A DNA stretch of 64,000 nucleotides, from assembly GCF_031202265.1 (NCBI RefSeq), contig NZ_CP100604.1:7422501-7486500 (forward strand). The letters are read 5' to 3'. Positions 15,376-28,836 of the stretch are shown here, in pieces. Each line of letters opens with the position of its first letter. The first letter of the stretch is position 1. This DNA is from Bradyrhizobium sp. Ash2021. Its GTDB lineage: Bacteria > Pseudomonadota > Alphaproteobacteria > Rhizobiales > Xanthobacteraceae. A model generated the notes under the pieces. That model was not told where the DNA came from. It was given only the letters and a program-made list of their open reading frames with translations, and did not search any database. A program made the translations under genes and the position numbers.

Positions 15376-17181
15376 CTATTTCGACCGCTGCACCGCCGGC
15401 TTCTCGGCGGTTTTCATGGCGTCGCTGAGGTTATGCGCGGTGTTGATCAGCGCAATATGCGTCAGTGCCTGCGGGAAATTGCCGGTCTGGCGGCCGGCGC
15501 CGGGGTCGAATTCCTCGGCTAGCAGGCCGAGATCGTTGGCGACCGCGACTACGCGGTCGAACAGTGCTTGCGCCTTTGCGGTCTCTCCCGCCAGCACATA
15601 GGCGTCGGCGAGCCAGAGGCTGCAGGCCAGGAACGCGCCTTCGATCGGCTGCTTTTCGTCGGATACTTCGCGGGGATCGTGCCGCAGCACGAATCCGTCC
15701 CGCATCAGATATTTTTCGATCGCGGCCAGCGTGCCGCGAACGCGAGGGTCCGACGGCGGAAGGAACCCGACCGACGGCAGCATCAGGATGCTGGCATCGA
15801 GCAGTTTCGAACCATAGGACTCCACGAACGCGTTTAGTTCAGGATCAAAGCCGTTTTCGCAGGTCTCGCGATGGATGGTATCGCGCAGGGTCCGCCACTT
15901 CTCGAGCGGCGCCTTGAATCCGAATTTTTCGGCGCTCTTGATGCCGCGGTCGAAGGCGACCCAGGTCATGACTTTCGACGAGACGTAATGCCTGCCGTCG
16001 CCGCGCCGTTCCCAGATGCCGTGGTCCGGCCGATCCCATTCGTCCGCGAGATGCTCGAGCACAGTGCATTCGAGCGCCCAGCTTCCTTCGTCGAGTTGCA
16101 GCTTCGCCATCCGTGACTGGTGGAAAGCGTCGATCAGCTCGCCATAGACATCGAGCTGCAGCTGCGCATGCGCGGCGTTGCCGACCCGGACCGGCTTTGC
16201 TCCTTCGTAACCGGGCAGCCAGCCAGCTTCCCATTCCAGCAGGCGCCGCTGGCCCATGATGCCATACATGATCTGCATGTTGGCCGGCGATCCCGCCACC
16301 ACCCGCAGCAGCCAATTATGCCAAGCGGCCGCTTCTTCGGTGTAGCCCGAGTTCATCAGCGCCAGCAGCGTGAAGGTGGCATCGCGAAGCCAGCAAAAGC
16401 GATAATCCCAATTGCGTGCGCCGCCGAGCTTTTCCGGCAACGAGGTCGTGGGTGCGGCGACAATGCCGCCGGTCGGAGCATAGGTCAGCGCCTTCAGCGT
16501 GATCAGCGAGCGCATGACGAGATCGCGATTGCCGCCGTCATAGCTGCAATGGCTGCACCATTCGGTCCAGAAATCTTCGGTATCCTGCAAGGCTTGTGCC
16601 GGATCGATCGGCTCGGGGACGGGCAGATGCGAAGGTCCGTAGGTGAGGACGAAGGGGACGGTTTCACCCTCGCTTACTTCGAAATCGGCCACCGTGGTCA
16701 AATCTTCGCCGCGGGTCTCGACCGGCGTTCGCAGCACCGTCATGTCCTGCCCGCAAATTGCGAGCAGCCCTGATCTGCCCGGGTTTTTCTTGACCCAGGG
16801 AATGTCGGTACCGAAGCCGAACCGGATCACCAGCTGCATCCGCAGCTTCACCCGGCCGCTGATGCCGCGCACCAGCCGGACCACGTCGGAGGCCTTGCCG
16901 CGCGGCGGCATGAAATCGATCAGCGCAACCACGCCGTCGGCGGTCTCGAATCGCGTTTCCAGGATCAGCGTGTTGTCCCGGTAACGCCGCGAGGTCTTTG
17001 TGATTTTGCCCGAGGGTGCGATCTGCCAGCGGCCGTTCTTCGATGTCCCGAGCAATGCCGCAAAGCAGGCGTCGGAATCGAACGCCGGCCAGCACAGCCA
17101 GTCGATCGATCCGTCGCGGCCGACCAGCGCTGCGGTCTCGCAATCGCCGATCAGCCCATAGTCTTCGATTCGGCACGACAC
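15376..17181 (-). CDS. Glycoside hydrolase family 15 enzyme (glucoamylase/trehalase-like)
   Basis: A 601-residue GH15 protein. The N-terminal beta-sandwich begins IEDYGLIGDCETAALVGRDG and SIDWLCWPAFDSDACFAALL. The alpha/alpha barrel includes GGARNWDYRFCWLRDATFTL near residue 255, the conserved W-D-Y-R-x-x-W-x-R-D motif. The end has PIEGAFLACSLWLADAYVLA. Members hydrolyse alpha-glucosidic ends of glucans; some actinobacterial ones are trehalases, which would fit the adjacent trehalose cluster. The start is a GTG at 17181, giving the conserved N-terminus. It lies 19 bases downstream of malQ on the same strand, so the two form an operon. Substrate cannot be settled from sequence. Confidence 0.85.
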   Translation of the reverse strand: MSCRIEDYGLIGDCETAALVGRDGSIDWLCWPAFDSDACFAALLGTSKNGRWQIAPSGKITKTSRRYRDNTLILETRFETADGVVALIDFMPPRGKASDVVRLVRGISGRVKLRMQLVIRFGFGTDIPWVKKNPGRSGLLAICGQDMTVLRTPVETRGEDLTTVADFEVSEGETVPFVLTYGPSHLPVPEPIDPAQALQDTEDFWTEWCSHCSYDGGNRDLVMRSLITLKALTYAPTGGIVAAPTTSLPEKLGGARNWDYRFCWLRDATFTLLALMNSGYTEEAAAWHNWLLRVVAGSPANMQIMYGIMGQRRLLEWEAGWLPGYEGAKPVRVGNAAHAQLQLDVYGELIDAFHQSRMAKLQLDEGSWALECTVLEHLADEWDRPDHGIWERRGDGRHYVSSKVMTWVAFDRGIKSAEKFGFKAPLEKWRTLRDTIHRETCENGFDPELNAFVESYGSKLLDASILMLPSVGFLPPSDPRVRGTLAAIEKYLMRDGFVLRHDPREVSDEKQPIEGAFLACSLWLADAYVLAGETAKAQALFDRVVAVANDLGLLAEEFDPGAGRQTGNFPQALTHIALINTAHNLSDAMKTAEKPAVQRSK

Positions 17182-17200
17182 GTTTCAATACCGTTTTAGA

Positions 17201-19147
17201 TCAAATCGAGGCGCGCTCACGCATCGCGCGCTTGAGCGCGTCGATGTCGACGGCGGAGGCGATATGCTCAATCGAGACTGGAAGCCGCCGCCGCCAGTTC
17301 GGATGTTCGTCCACGGTGCCGGGGATGTTCGGCTGGTCGATCAGGCCGAGCAGATCCTCCAGCGAGACCGCCAGCATCCGGGATTTGGTCCGCGCCAGGA
17401 ACTGCAGCACCGAATAGAGATCGTGGCTGTCGATGGCGTGGTGACGCAGCACATCGTCCAGCATGGTCAGCGCGTGCCAGCGCGCATCGTCGCTCTCCCC
17501 CGGATCCATTCCGAGCGAGCGCTTCAGTTTCAGATCGCTGAAGGAGCGCCAGCCGGCATAGGTCGAGAGATCGTGGGTATTGAAGGTGACCAGCGCATTG
17601 GCCGCGTAATGGTCGACGCCCCTGAACGGGCCGTGATCCTCGCGCTCGAACATCATCACCAGATAGGACCAGATGCCCCAATCGGCCATCCGCGCGCGAA
17701 AGCCCTCCGGCACGGTGCCGAGGTCTTCGCCGATCACGACGCAGCGGTGCGCGACGCTTTGCTGCGCGGTCACGGCCAGCAGCGCCTCGAGCGGCATCTG
17801 CACATAGACGCCGTCAGCCGCACTGAACCCGCGCGGCACGAGGTAGAGCCGCTCCAAGCCCAGCACATGGTCGAGCCGGATCGCCCCGGCGTGACGCATC
17901 GAGGCGCGCAACATCTCGCGATAGGGCTCAAACGACTGCGATTCCAGCCCGGCGGCATTGAAACCCGCGAGGCCCCAGTCCTGCCCGGCGGGAGCCAGCG
18001 GATCCGGCGGCGCGCCGATCCCGAGATGGCGCGAGATCGCCGCCTGCTCGTTCCAGGCATCGAAGCCGCCGGATTGCACGCCGACGGCGACGTCGAGATA
18101 GAGCCCGACCTTCATGCCGAGCCGGTGCGCGTGATCCTTGCACGCCTGCAATTGCCGGTCGGCGGTCCATTGCACGAATTCGACGAATTCGATTTCCGGC
18201 GCATCGGCGCCGTTGCGCAAGCCGGCGCATCTGGCCTCGTCGGGTTGCCGCCATTGCTCTGGCCATTCCCACCAGGCCTCGTTGAACTTGTGCCGCAGCA
18301 CCTCGAAGCAGGCGAAGTGCGCCAGCAACGGCGCGCGTTCGGCGCGGAATTTTTCAAAATCCTGCTTGCGTTCGGCGTTTGGATAGATTTTGAAGGCGTC
18401 GAACGCCGCCCGCAACGCCCGCCATTTCAGCCCGGCCACCGCGACATAATCGACCACGTCGTTGGCCCGCAGATGCGCGAGCACGCCCCTGGCCTGGGGA
18501 TCGGCGCGGAATTCGGGAAGTTTTTCGACATCGATATAGAGCGCATTGAGGAACAGCCGGCTGTTCGGCGAGTACGGGCTGCAATCGGCGGGCCGATCGT
18601 CGAACAGCGCATGCAGCGGGTTGAGGCCGACGCCGTCGGCACCCAGATGGTGCGCCAGTTCGATCAGGCCGTGGAGGTCGGTGAAGTCCCCCATCCCCCA
18701 GTTGCGCGCCGAGCGGACGCCATAGAGCTGGACCGCGAGCAGCCAGCAGCGGTCGAAATCCCCGCCAAAGGCCCTTGCCGGCGCCACGATCAGCGGCACA
18801 TCTTCGGTGAACGGCGACGCATCGGTCAGATTGAGCCGGTGGACACCCGGCGGCAAGTCCTGTGGCCAGACGATAACGTGATCGGAGGTTCTTCCCTCGG
18901 CGATAACCTTAGAGCCAGCCACGATTTTCCATTGCAGGGGCAATGTGGCAGCCTGCGACAGTTCGCTGCGCACGGGCTGGCCGGATCGAACCACGACCGG
19001 CTCAGCGAGCAGGCGGCGTGGTGTCTGCGGTGGCAGGGAATCCAGGATGATCTTGAGCGCCGCTGCGTCCGTCACACGGCGGTGGCCTTGACCGTCGATA
19101 AATTCGGTCTGGATTCCCCGGTTTCTGGCTAGATCGAAAAGGTCCAT
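17201..19147 (-). CDS. malQ: 4-alpha-glucanotransferase (amylomaltase, GH77)
   Basis: A 648-residue GH77 enzyme that transfers maltodextrin segments between glucans. GRNWGMGDFTDL-type sequence appears as SARNWGMGDFTDLHGLIELA. The catalytic Asp lies in AIRLDHVLGLERLYLVPRG (near residue 426), the acid/base Glu in VIGEDLGTVPEGFRARM (near residue 472), and the third carboxylate in TFNTHDLSTYAGW. The ATG at 19147 starts MDLFDLARNRGIQ; an upstream TTG at 19177 would add ten unlikely residues. It is transcribed divergently from glgE, with an EcfG-type promoter (GGAAC-N16-CGTT) in between. It recycles maltodextrins made by the neighbouring debranching and trehalose enzymes. Confidence 0.92.
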   Translation of the reverse strand: MDLFDLARNRGIQTEFIDGQGHRRVTDAAALKIILDSLPPQTPRRLLAEPVVVRSGQPVRSELSQAATLPLQWKIVAGSKVIAEGRTSDHVIVWPQDLPPGVHRLNLTDASPFTEDVPLIVAPARAFGGDFDRCWLLAVQLYGVRSARNWGMGDFTDLHGLIELAHHLGADGVGLNPLHALFDDRPADCSPYSPNSRLFLNALYIDVEKLPEFRADPQARGVLAHLRANDVVDYVAVAGLKWRALRAAFDAFKIYPNAERKQDFEKFRAERAPLLAHFACFEVLRHKFNEAWWEWPEQWRQPDEARCAGLRNGADAPEIEFVEFVQWTADRQLQACKDHAHRLGMKVGLYLDVAVGVQSGGFDAWNEQAAISRHLGIGAPPDPLAPAGQDWGLAGFNAAGLESQSFEPYREMLRASMRHAGAIRLDHVLGLERLYLVPRGFSAADGVYVQMPLEALLAVTAQQSVAHRCVVIGEDLGTVPEGFRARMADWGIWSYLVMMFEREDHGPFRGVDHYAANALVTFNTHDLSTYAGWRSFSDLKLKRSLGMDPGESDDARWHALTMLDDVLRHHAIDSHDLYSVLQFLARTKSRMLAVSLEDLLGLIDQPNIPGTVDEHPNWRRRLPVSIEHIASAVDIDALKRAMRERASI

Positions 19148-19225
19148 TCGGCACGCGCTTTGCACGCAACAACCCAAAAGGCGTCGCGAAATTGTCTAAA
19201 TACAGGAAGGGGATAGACGATGTCT

Positions 19226-19250
19226 AACGCTCTGCCCTGCCCGGCGTTCC
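19226..19250 (-). promoter_or_regulatory. EcfG-type promoter match toward malQ
   Basis: On the minus strand GGAAC (19250-19246), 16 bases, then CGTT (19229-19226) is a full match to the general-stress EcfG consensus of rhizobia and methylobacteria. The -10 lies 78 bases before the malQ ATG. Its -35 is paired with the oppositely directed -35 of the glgE promoter inside the inverted repeat GTTCCCCGGGAAC at 19246-19258. Confidence 0.65.
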
Positions 19251-19253
19251 CCG

Positions 19254-19278
19254 GGAACCAATGCCGGGCGAGCGGCTT
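19254..19278 (+). promoter_or_regulatory. EcfG-type promoter match toward glgE
   Basis: GGAAC (19254-19258), 18 bases, then TT (19277-19278) fits the GGAAC-N18/19-TT pattern. It lies 69 bases before the GTG start of glgE and would drive the whole glgE-treY operon. The -35 boxes of this and the malQ promoter form a single palindrome. Confidence 0.55.
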
Positions 19279-19347
19279 TCTATATAAGCTCGGCGCGTCT
19301 CCTTCCTGTGACCGGGACGTCATTTCCACATCAATGGCGGCATCACC

Positions 19348-21297
19348 GTGAACAAAACTACACAAACTGTCGAGAGTGCCATCGGCGCTTTCCATATCGA
19401 GGATGTTTATCCCTTGATCGATGGCGGCCGTTTTCCGGTCAAACGGATCGTCGGCGAGCGCGTGGAGGTATGGGCCGATGTCTATCGCGACGGGCACGAC
19501 GTGGTCGCCGCAGCGCTGGTCTGGCGCGGCGAGCTCGACCGGGAATGGCGACGCGAGCCGATGATCCTCCATAGCAACGACCGCTGGGGCGGTTCTTTCG
19601 TCCCGGACGCACCGGGCCGATATGTCTACGCGATCGAAGCCTGGACCGACGAATTCGCCACCTGGCGCCATGGCTTTGAGCTGAAACAGAAAGCCGGCGC
19701 CGACCTCACCCTCGACGCCATCGAGGGCGCGGGCTTGCTCACCAAGGCGCAGGCCGGAGGGCGCGCCGCGGCGGCAGTCATCCTTAAACAATGCGAGGAT
19801 TATTTGCAGACCGGCGATACCGCGCCGCTGCTCGCACCCGAACTGAAAGAGGCCATGGCCGAGAGCCAGTTGCGGCCCGACCTTACGCGGTCGCAGCTCT
19901 ACCCGTTCGTCGCCGACCGGCCGCGGGCACGCAACGGCGCCTGGTATGAAATGGTGCCGCGAAGCCAGGGAAAGACGCCCGGCCAGCACGGGACGTTCAG
20001 GGATTGCATCGACCGCCTGCTTGACGTCGCGGCGATGGGGTTTGACGTCGTCTATTTCACGCCGATCCACCCGATCGGGAAAGTCAATCGCAAGGGCCGT
20101 AACAACGCGGTGGCCGCCGCCGAAGCCGATCCCGGCAGTCCGTATGCCATCGGCGGAGCCGAAGGCGGCCACGACGCCGTGCATCCGGAATTGGGCACGC
20201 TGGAAGATTTTCGCGCCTTCGTGGCGGCGTGCAAGCAGCACGACATGGAAGTGGCGCTGGACTTCGCCGTGCAATGCGCGCCGGACCATCCATGGCTCAA
20301 GCAGTATCCGCAATGGTTCAAGCGCCGGCCGGACGGCTCGATGCGCTATGCAGAAAACCCGCCCAAGAAATACGAGGATATCGTCAATCCCGATTTCTCT
20401 TCGGAAGACGCCGGGGCGTTATGGAATGCGCTTCGCGATGTGGTGTTGTTTTGGGTCGATCAGGGCGTAAAAATCTTCCGGGTCGATAACCCCCATACAA
20501 AACCGTTCCGGTTCTGGGAGTGGCTGATCCATCAGATCCAGCTGCACCACCCCGATGTCATCTTCCTCGCCGAAGCCTTCACGCGGCCGAAGCTGATGAA
20601 GGGTCTGGCAAAACTCGGCTTCACCCAGTCCTATACCTATTTCACCTGGCGCACGCAGCGCTGGGAGCTGGAGCAATATCTGACCGAGCTGACCCGCTAC
20701 CCCGAGCGCGACTACTACCGGCCGAATTTCTTCGTCAACACGCCCGATATCCTGCCCTATCATTTGCAGAGCGGCGAGCCCTGGATGTTCAAGTCCCGCG
20801 TCGCGCTGGCGGCTATGCTGTCCAGCACCTACGGCCTCTACAACGGTTTTGAACTGCTGGAGCACGAGCCGATCCCGGGCCGCGAGGAGTACCTCGATTC
20901 CGATAAATACGAGATCAAGGTGCGGGACTGGGACAGGCCCGGCAACATCAAACCCTATATCCGCGATCTCAACCTCGCCCGCCGCGCCAACACGGCGCTG
21001 CAGCAGACCAGCAATTTGCGCTTCCTTTCCGTCGAGGACGGCAACGTGATCGGCTTCGTGAAGGAGTCGGTCGACCAGACCAACACGGTTGCGGTCGCCA
21101 TTGCGCTATCGCGCGACGTCCACGAATTCTGGCTGCCGCTCGGCGACGTCCAGGTCGGCACCGGCAACGACCGCCGGAATGTCGCGGCGGTGGAGAACCT
21201 CGTCACCGGCGAGCGCTACCCGATCGAGTGGGGCGGCATCCGCCTGCGGATCGACCCGGCACGCGATCCCGCCGTGCTGTTCCGCTGCCTGGCGTGA
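19348..21297 (+). CDS. glgE: Alpha-1,4-glucan:maltose-1-phosphate maltosyltransferase
   Basis: A 649-residue GH13_3 enzyme that elongates alpha-1,4-glucans with maltose-1-phosphate. An N-terminal beta domain (AFHIEDVYPLIDGGRFPVKR) precedes the barrel; VVYFTPIHPIGKVNRKGRNN near residue 240 is diagnostic of GlgE. The nucleophile Asp lies in KIFRVDNPHTKPF (near residue 380) and the acid Glu in VIFLAEAFTRPKL (near 409), 29 residues apart as in characterised GlgE. The start is a GTG. It heads the operon, with treS-maltokinase following after 10 bases; that protein makes its substrate, so the GlgE pathway is complete here. An EcfG-type promoter lies 69 bases upstream. Confidence 0.95.
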   Translation: MNKTTQTVESAIGAFHIEDVYPLIDGGRFPVKRIVGERVEVWADVYRDGHDVVAAALVWRGELDREWRREPMILHSNDRWGGSFVPDAPGRYVYAIEAWTDEFATWRHGFELKQKAGADLTLDAIEGAGLLTKAQAGGRAAAAVILKQCEDYLQTGDTAPLLAPELKEAMAESQLRPDLTRSQLYPFVADRPRARNGAWYEMVPRSQGKTPGQHGTFRDCIDRLLDVAAMGFDVVYFTPIHPIGKVNRKGRNNAVAAAEADPGSPYAIGGAEGGHDAVHPELGTLEDFRAFVAACKQHDMEVALDFAVQCAPDHPWLKQYPQWFKRRPDGSMRYAENPPKKYEDIVNPDFSSEDAGALWNALRDVVLFWVDQGVKIFRVDNPHTKPFRFWEWLIHQIQLHHPDVIFLAEAFTRPKLMKGLAKLGFTQSYTYFTWRTQRWELEQYLTELTRYPERDYYRPNFFVNTPDILPYHLQSGEPWMFKSRVALAAMLSSTYGLYNGFELLEHEPIPGREEYLDSDKYEIKVRDWDRPGNIKPYIRDLNLARRANTALQQTSNLRFLSVEDGNVIGFVKESVDQTNTVAVAIALSRDVHEFWLPLGDVQVGTGNDRRNVAAVENLVTGERYPIEWGGIRLRIDPARDPAVLFRCLA

Positions 21298-21307
21298 GGC
21301 AGCGGCC

Positions 21308-24609
<3,302 letters not shown>

Positions 24610-24613
<4 letters not shown>

Positions 24614-26757
24614 CCAAACTACCCGCCGAGGCCTATGCGATCATCGAAGGCCGCCACTCGGATCCCTTCCATTATCTCGGCCTTCATACCGAGGGGGATC
24701 AGAACGTCGTGCGCGCGTTCCTGCCGGAAGCCTCCAACGTGGAAGCGATCGGCGAGCATGGCGAGACGGCGCCGCTGGCGCGGATCCACGATTCAGGGCT
24801 GTTTGCCGGGGCGCTGCCGAACGGCTCGAAGCGTTACCAGTTGCGCGCCCGTTTCGGCGACAAGGTCGTCAATCTCGACGACCCCTACCGCTTTCCGCCG
24901 ATCTTGAGCGAGTTCGACCTCTATCTGCTCGGCGAAGGCACCCATCAGCGCATCTACGACAAGCTCGGCGCCCATCCGATGACGCTGGACGGCGTCGACG
25001 GCGTGGCGTTCGTGGTGCTGGCGCCGAATGCGCGGCGCGTCAGCGTGGTCGGCGATTTCAATTTCTGGAACGCCCGGCGGCACCCGATGCGGGTGCGCGG
25101 CGTCGGTTACTGGGAGCTGTTCATCCCGCACGCCCGCGACGGCGATCACTACAAATTCGACATTATCGGCCACAACGGCCAGCATCTGGCGCTGAAATCC
25201 GATCCGCTGGCCTTTGCCGCCGAAGTCCGTCCCAAGGCGGCATCGATCGTATTTGACGAGGCCAGAATTCCGCATCCGCGCCCCGCGCCTTCGGGCGTCA
25301 ACGCGCTCGGCGCGCCCGTCTCGATCTACGAGGTCCATCTCGGCTCCTGGCGGCGCAAGGGCAACAATGAGTGGCTGAGCTATCGCGATCTCGCCGAACA
25401 ACTTCCCGCCTATGTGCGCGATCTCGGCTTCACCCACGTCGAATTCCTGCCCGTCAGCGAACATCCGTTCGATGGCTCCTGGGGTTACCAGCCGACCGGC
25501 ATGTTTGCGCCGACCAGCCGCTTTGGTGGCCCGGAGGATTTCGCAGCCCTGGTCGACGCCTGCCATCGCGAGGGCATCGCGGTGCTGCTGGACTGGGTGC
25601 CCGGGCATTTCCCCGACGATCCGCATGGGCTCGGCCAGTTCGACGGCACCGCGTTGTATGAACATGCCAACCCGCAGCAGGGCCGCCATCTTGACTGGGG
25701 TACGCTGATCTACAATTACGGCCGCACCGAAGTCGTGAATTTCCTGGTGTCGAACGCGCTGTTCTGGCTGGAGCGCTACGCCGTCGACGGCCTGCGTGTC
25801 GATGCCGTCGCTTCCATGCTTTATCTTGACTACAGCCGGCCGGAAGGCGGCTGGATTCCGAACAAATATGGCGGCCGCGAAAACCTCGAGGCCATCGACT
25901 TCCTGCGCCGTTTCAACGCCGAGGTTTTCGCGCGCTTCCCGCAGGCCACCACGGCGGCGGAAGAATCGACATCCTGGCCGCAGGTGTCGCGCCCGGTCGA
26001 ATTTGGCGGGCTCGGCTTCGGCTACAAATGGAACATGGGCTGGATGCACGACACGCTGAACTACATCGGCAAGGATCCGATCCACCGCAAGCACCATCAC
26101 GGCGATATCCTGTTCGGCCTGCATTACGCATTCTCGGAAAATTTCATCCTGCCGCTGTCGCATGACGAGGTCGTGCACGGCAAACGCTCGATCCTCGGCC
26201 GCATGCCTGGCGACCAGTGGCAGCGCTTCGCCAATTTGCGGGCCTATTACAGCTTCATGTTCGGCCATCCCGGCAAGAAGCTGATGTTCATGGGCTGCGA
26301 GTTCGGTCAGGAGCGCGAGTGGAATCACGATCGTTCGCTGGACTGGCATCTGCTCGAGCAGAAGAAATATGCCGGCATCCACTCCCTGATCCGCGATCTC
26401 AACCGGCTGTATCGCGCGCTGCCGGCGCTGCATGAGATGGACTGCGACCAGGGCGGCTTCGAATGGGTGATCACCGACGATGCCGGCGGCAACGTCTTTG
26501 CCTGGATCCGCAAGGGCAACGATGCGCGGGCAAGATGCCTCGTGGTCGTGAATTTCTCGCCGAATGTCTATTACGATTACCGCGTCCGCGTGCCGTTTGC
26601 CGGCAAGTGGCACGAGGTGTTCAATTCGGACTCCGCGCATTATGGCGGCAGCAATGTCGGCAATATCGGCGAAGTCCGGACCCGGGAAGGCCTCGTGCCC
26701 GAGCTCGATTTGACAATCCCGCCTCTGGCCGCGATCTTTCTGGTACCGGAGAGCTGA
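24610..26757 (+). CDS. glgB: 1,4-alpha-glucan branching enzyme
   Basis: A 715-residue GH13_9 enzyme that introduces alpha-1,6 branches. It has an N-terminal carbohydrate-binding region ([13 protein letters not shown]), a CBM48 domain ([19 protein letters not shown]) and the catalytic barrel: [20 protein letters not shown], nucleophile Asp in [18 protein letters not shown] near 398, acid Glu in [16 protein letters not shown] near 451 and [14 protein letters not shown]. Spacing matches the E. coli enzyme. It overlaps treS by 4 bases and is followed after 3 bases by glgX. In the GlgE pathway it branches the linear glucan made by GlgE. Confidence 0.96.
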
Positions 26758-26760
26758 TGC

Positions 26761-28836
26761 ATGCGATTGACCGCGGGAACGGCCGCACGCCTCGGCGCAA
26801 GCTGGGACGGACGCGGTACCAACTTTGCGCTTTTCTCGGCCAATGCGGAGAAGGTCGAGCTCTGCCTGTTCGACGGCCAGGGCCGCCGCGAGCTCGAGCG
26901 CATCGAATTGCCCGAACGGACCGAAGACGTCTGGCACGGCTATCTCAACGACGTCTCGCCCGGACAGCTCTATGGCTATCGCGTCTACGGGCCCTATGCG
27001 CCTGAGCACGGCCATCGTTTCAACGCCAACAAACTGCTGCTCGATCCCTACGCCAAGCGGCTTGCCGGGCGGCTGGTGTGGAGCGATGCGCATTTCGCCT
27101 ACCGCACCGGCAGCCCGCGCGAAGATCTTTCCTTCGACCGCCGCGACAATGCCCGCGGCATGCCGAAGGCGGTCGTGGTCGACGAGACCTTCAACTGGGG
27201 CCGCCGCGAAATCCGCCCCAACATTCCCTGGGAAGACACCATTATCTACGAGGCCCACGTCAAGGGCCTGACCCAGAAGCGCGATGACGTGCCGCCGAAC
27301 CTGCGCGGCACCTATGGCGGGCTTTCCTCGCCCGCGATGATCGATCATCTCCGGCGTCTCGGCGTTACCACCATCGAATTGCTGCCGATCCACGGGCTGA
27401 TCGACGACCGGGTGCTGGTGGAGAAAAAGCTGTCGAATTACTGGGGCTACAATACGCTGGCGTTCTTCGCGCCGGAGCCGCGTTACGCGCAGGACAACGC
27501 GCTCGATTCCTTTCGCACCACGGTCGCGCGGCTGCATGACGCCGGCATCGAGGTGATGCTCGACGTCGTCTATAACCACACCGCCGAAGGCAACCATATG
27601 GGCCCGACGCTGTCGTTCCGCGGCATCGACAACGCGTCGTATTACTGGCTGAACCGGGAGAACCCGCGGTACTACGACGACTTCACCGGCTGCGGCAGCT
27701 CGGTCAACCTCACCCATCCGCGCGTGCTGCAGATGGTGATGGATTCGCTGCGCTACTGGGTCGAGGTCTGCCACATCGACGGCTTTCGCTTCGATCTCGC
27801 CACCACGCTGGCGCGTGGGCCGAACGGTTACGACCGCAACGCCGCCTTCCTCACCGCCGTCCGGCAGGATCCGGTGCTCTCGACGGTGAAGATGGTCGCC
27901 GAACCCTGGGACCTCGGCCTGGGCGGCTATCAGGTCGGCGCGTTCCCGTCGCAATGGTCGGAATGGAACGACCGTTATCGCAGCTCCATGCGGCGCTACT
28001 GGAGCGGTGAAGGCAGCCTGATCGGCGAAGTGTCGCGCCGCATGACCGCCTCGTCCGACCTGTTTCACCACGACAACCGCGCGCCGCGCGCCGGCATCAA
28101 TCACATCACCGTCCATGACGGTTTTACGCTGGCGGACCTGTTCAGCTATAACGAGAAACACAATGAAGCCAACGGCGAGGAAAACCGCGACGGCTCCAAC
28201 GACAATCACAGCAATAATTGCGGCATTGAGGGCCCGACCGACGATCCCGAGATCATCGGGTTGCGCCGTCAACTGCGCAAGAATCAGCTCGCGTGCTTGC
28301 TGCTGGCACAGGGTACGCCGCTGCTTCTGGCCGGCGATGAGGTCGGCAATTCGCAGTCCGGCAACAACAATCCCTATTGCCAGGATAACGAGGTTGGCTG
28401 GGTGGGCTGGGCCAACCTCGGCAAGGACGGCGACGACCTCACCGATTTCATCGCTCAGCTGACCGCGTTGCGGCGCTACTTCAGGCAGATTCGCTGCCAA
28501 CGCTGGCTCGACGGCCGCCGCGCCGACGGCTCCTACGGCGTATTGTGGCTGACACCCGCCGCCGAAGAGATGAAGGAATCCGACTGGAATTTCCCGGAAG
28601 GCCGCTTTCTCTCCTATGTGCTGGGGCCGATGGAACAAGGTCAGGCGCCGATCTTTATCGTTCTGAATGCAGCGCCCGAAGAGATTCCATTCAAATTGCC
28701 CAGGACGACCGGATACAAGAGCTGGCGGCAGGTTCTGAACACCGCCGTCGGCAAACAAATCTCCGCCGATTTCGTCGCCGGGGCCGACAGCAAGGCGCCG
28801 CCGCGCGCCGTGCTCGCCTTTGCGGGCTCGGTATGA
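26761..28836 (+). CDS. glgX: Glycogen debranching enzyme (isoamylase type)
   Basis: A 691-residue GH13_11 enzyme that hydrolyses alpha-1,6 branches. Residues 1-150 contain a CBM48-like domain (GTNFALFSANAEKVELCLFD). The barrel includes YEAHVKGLTQKRDDVPPNLR, VMLDVVYNHTAEGNHMGPTL, the nucleophile Asp in GFRFDLATTLARGPNGYDR near 345, the acid Glu in MVAEPWDLGLGGYQVG near 381, and ITVHDGFTLADLFSYNEKHN. The typical NSQSGNNNPYCQDNE lies near the end. It releases linear chains that TreY can use, so its place between glgB and treZ/treY fits a glycogen-to-trehalose route. It overlaps treZ by 4 bases. Confidence 0.95.
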   Translation: MRLTAGTAARLGASWDGRGTNFALFSANAEKVELCLFDGQGRRELERIELPERTEDVWHGYLNDVSPGQLYGYRVYGPYAPEHGHRFNANKLLLDPYAKRLAGRLVWSDAHFAYRTGSPREDLSFDRRDNARGMPKAVVVDETFNWGRREIRPNIPWEDTIIYEAHVKGLTQKRDDVPPNLRGTYGGLSSPAMIDHLRRLGVTTIELLPIHGLIDDRVLVEKKLSNYWGYNTLAFFAPEPRYAQDNALDSFRTTVARLHDAGIEVMLDVVYNHTAEGNHMGPTLSFRGIDNASYYWLNRENPRYYDDFTGCGSSVNLTHPRVLQMVMDSLRYWVEVCHIDGFRFDLATTLARGPNGYDRNAAFLTAVRQDPVLSTVKMVAEPWDLGLGGYQVGAFPSQWSEWNDRYRSSMRRYWSGEGSLIGEVSRRMTASSDLFHHDNRAPRAGINHITVHDGFTLADLFSYNEKHNEANGEENRDGSNDNHSNNCGIEGPTDDPEIIGLRRQLRKNQLACLLLAQGTPLLLAGDEVGNSQSGNNNPYCQDNEVGWVGWANLGKDGDDLTDFIAQLTALRRYFRQIRCQRWLDGRRADGSYGVLWLTPAAEEMKESDWNFPEGRFLSYVLGPMEQGQAPIFIVLNAAPEEIPFKLPRTTGYKSWRQVLNTAVGKQISADFVAGADSKAPPRAVLAFAGSV

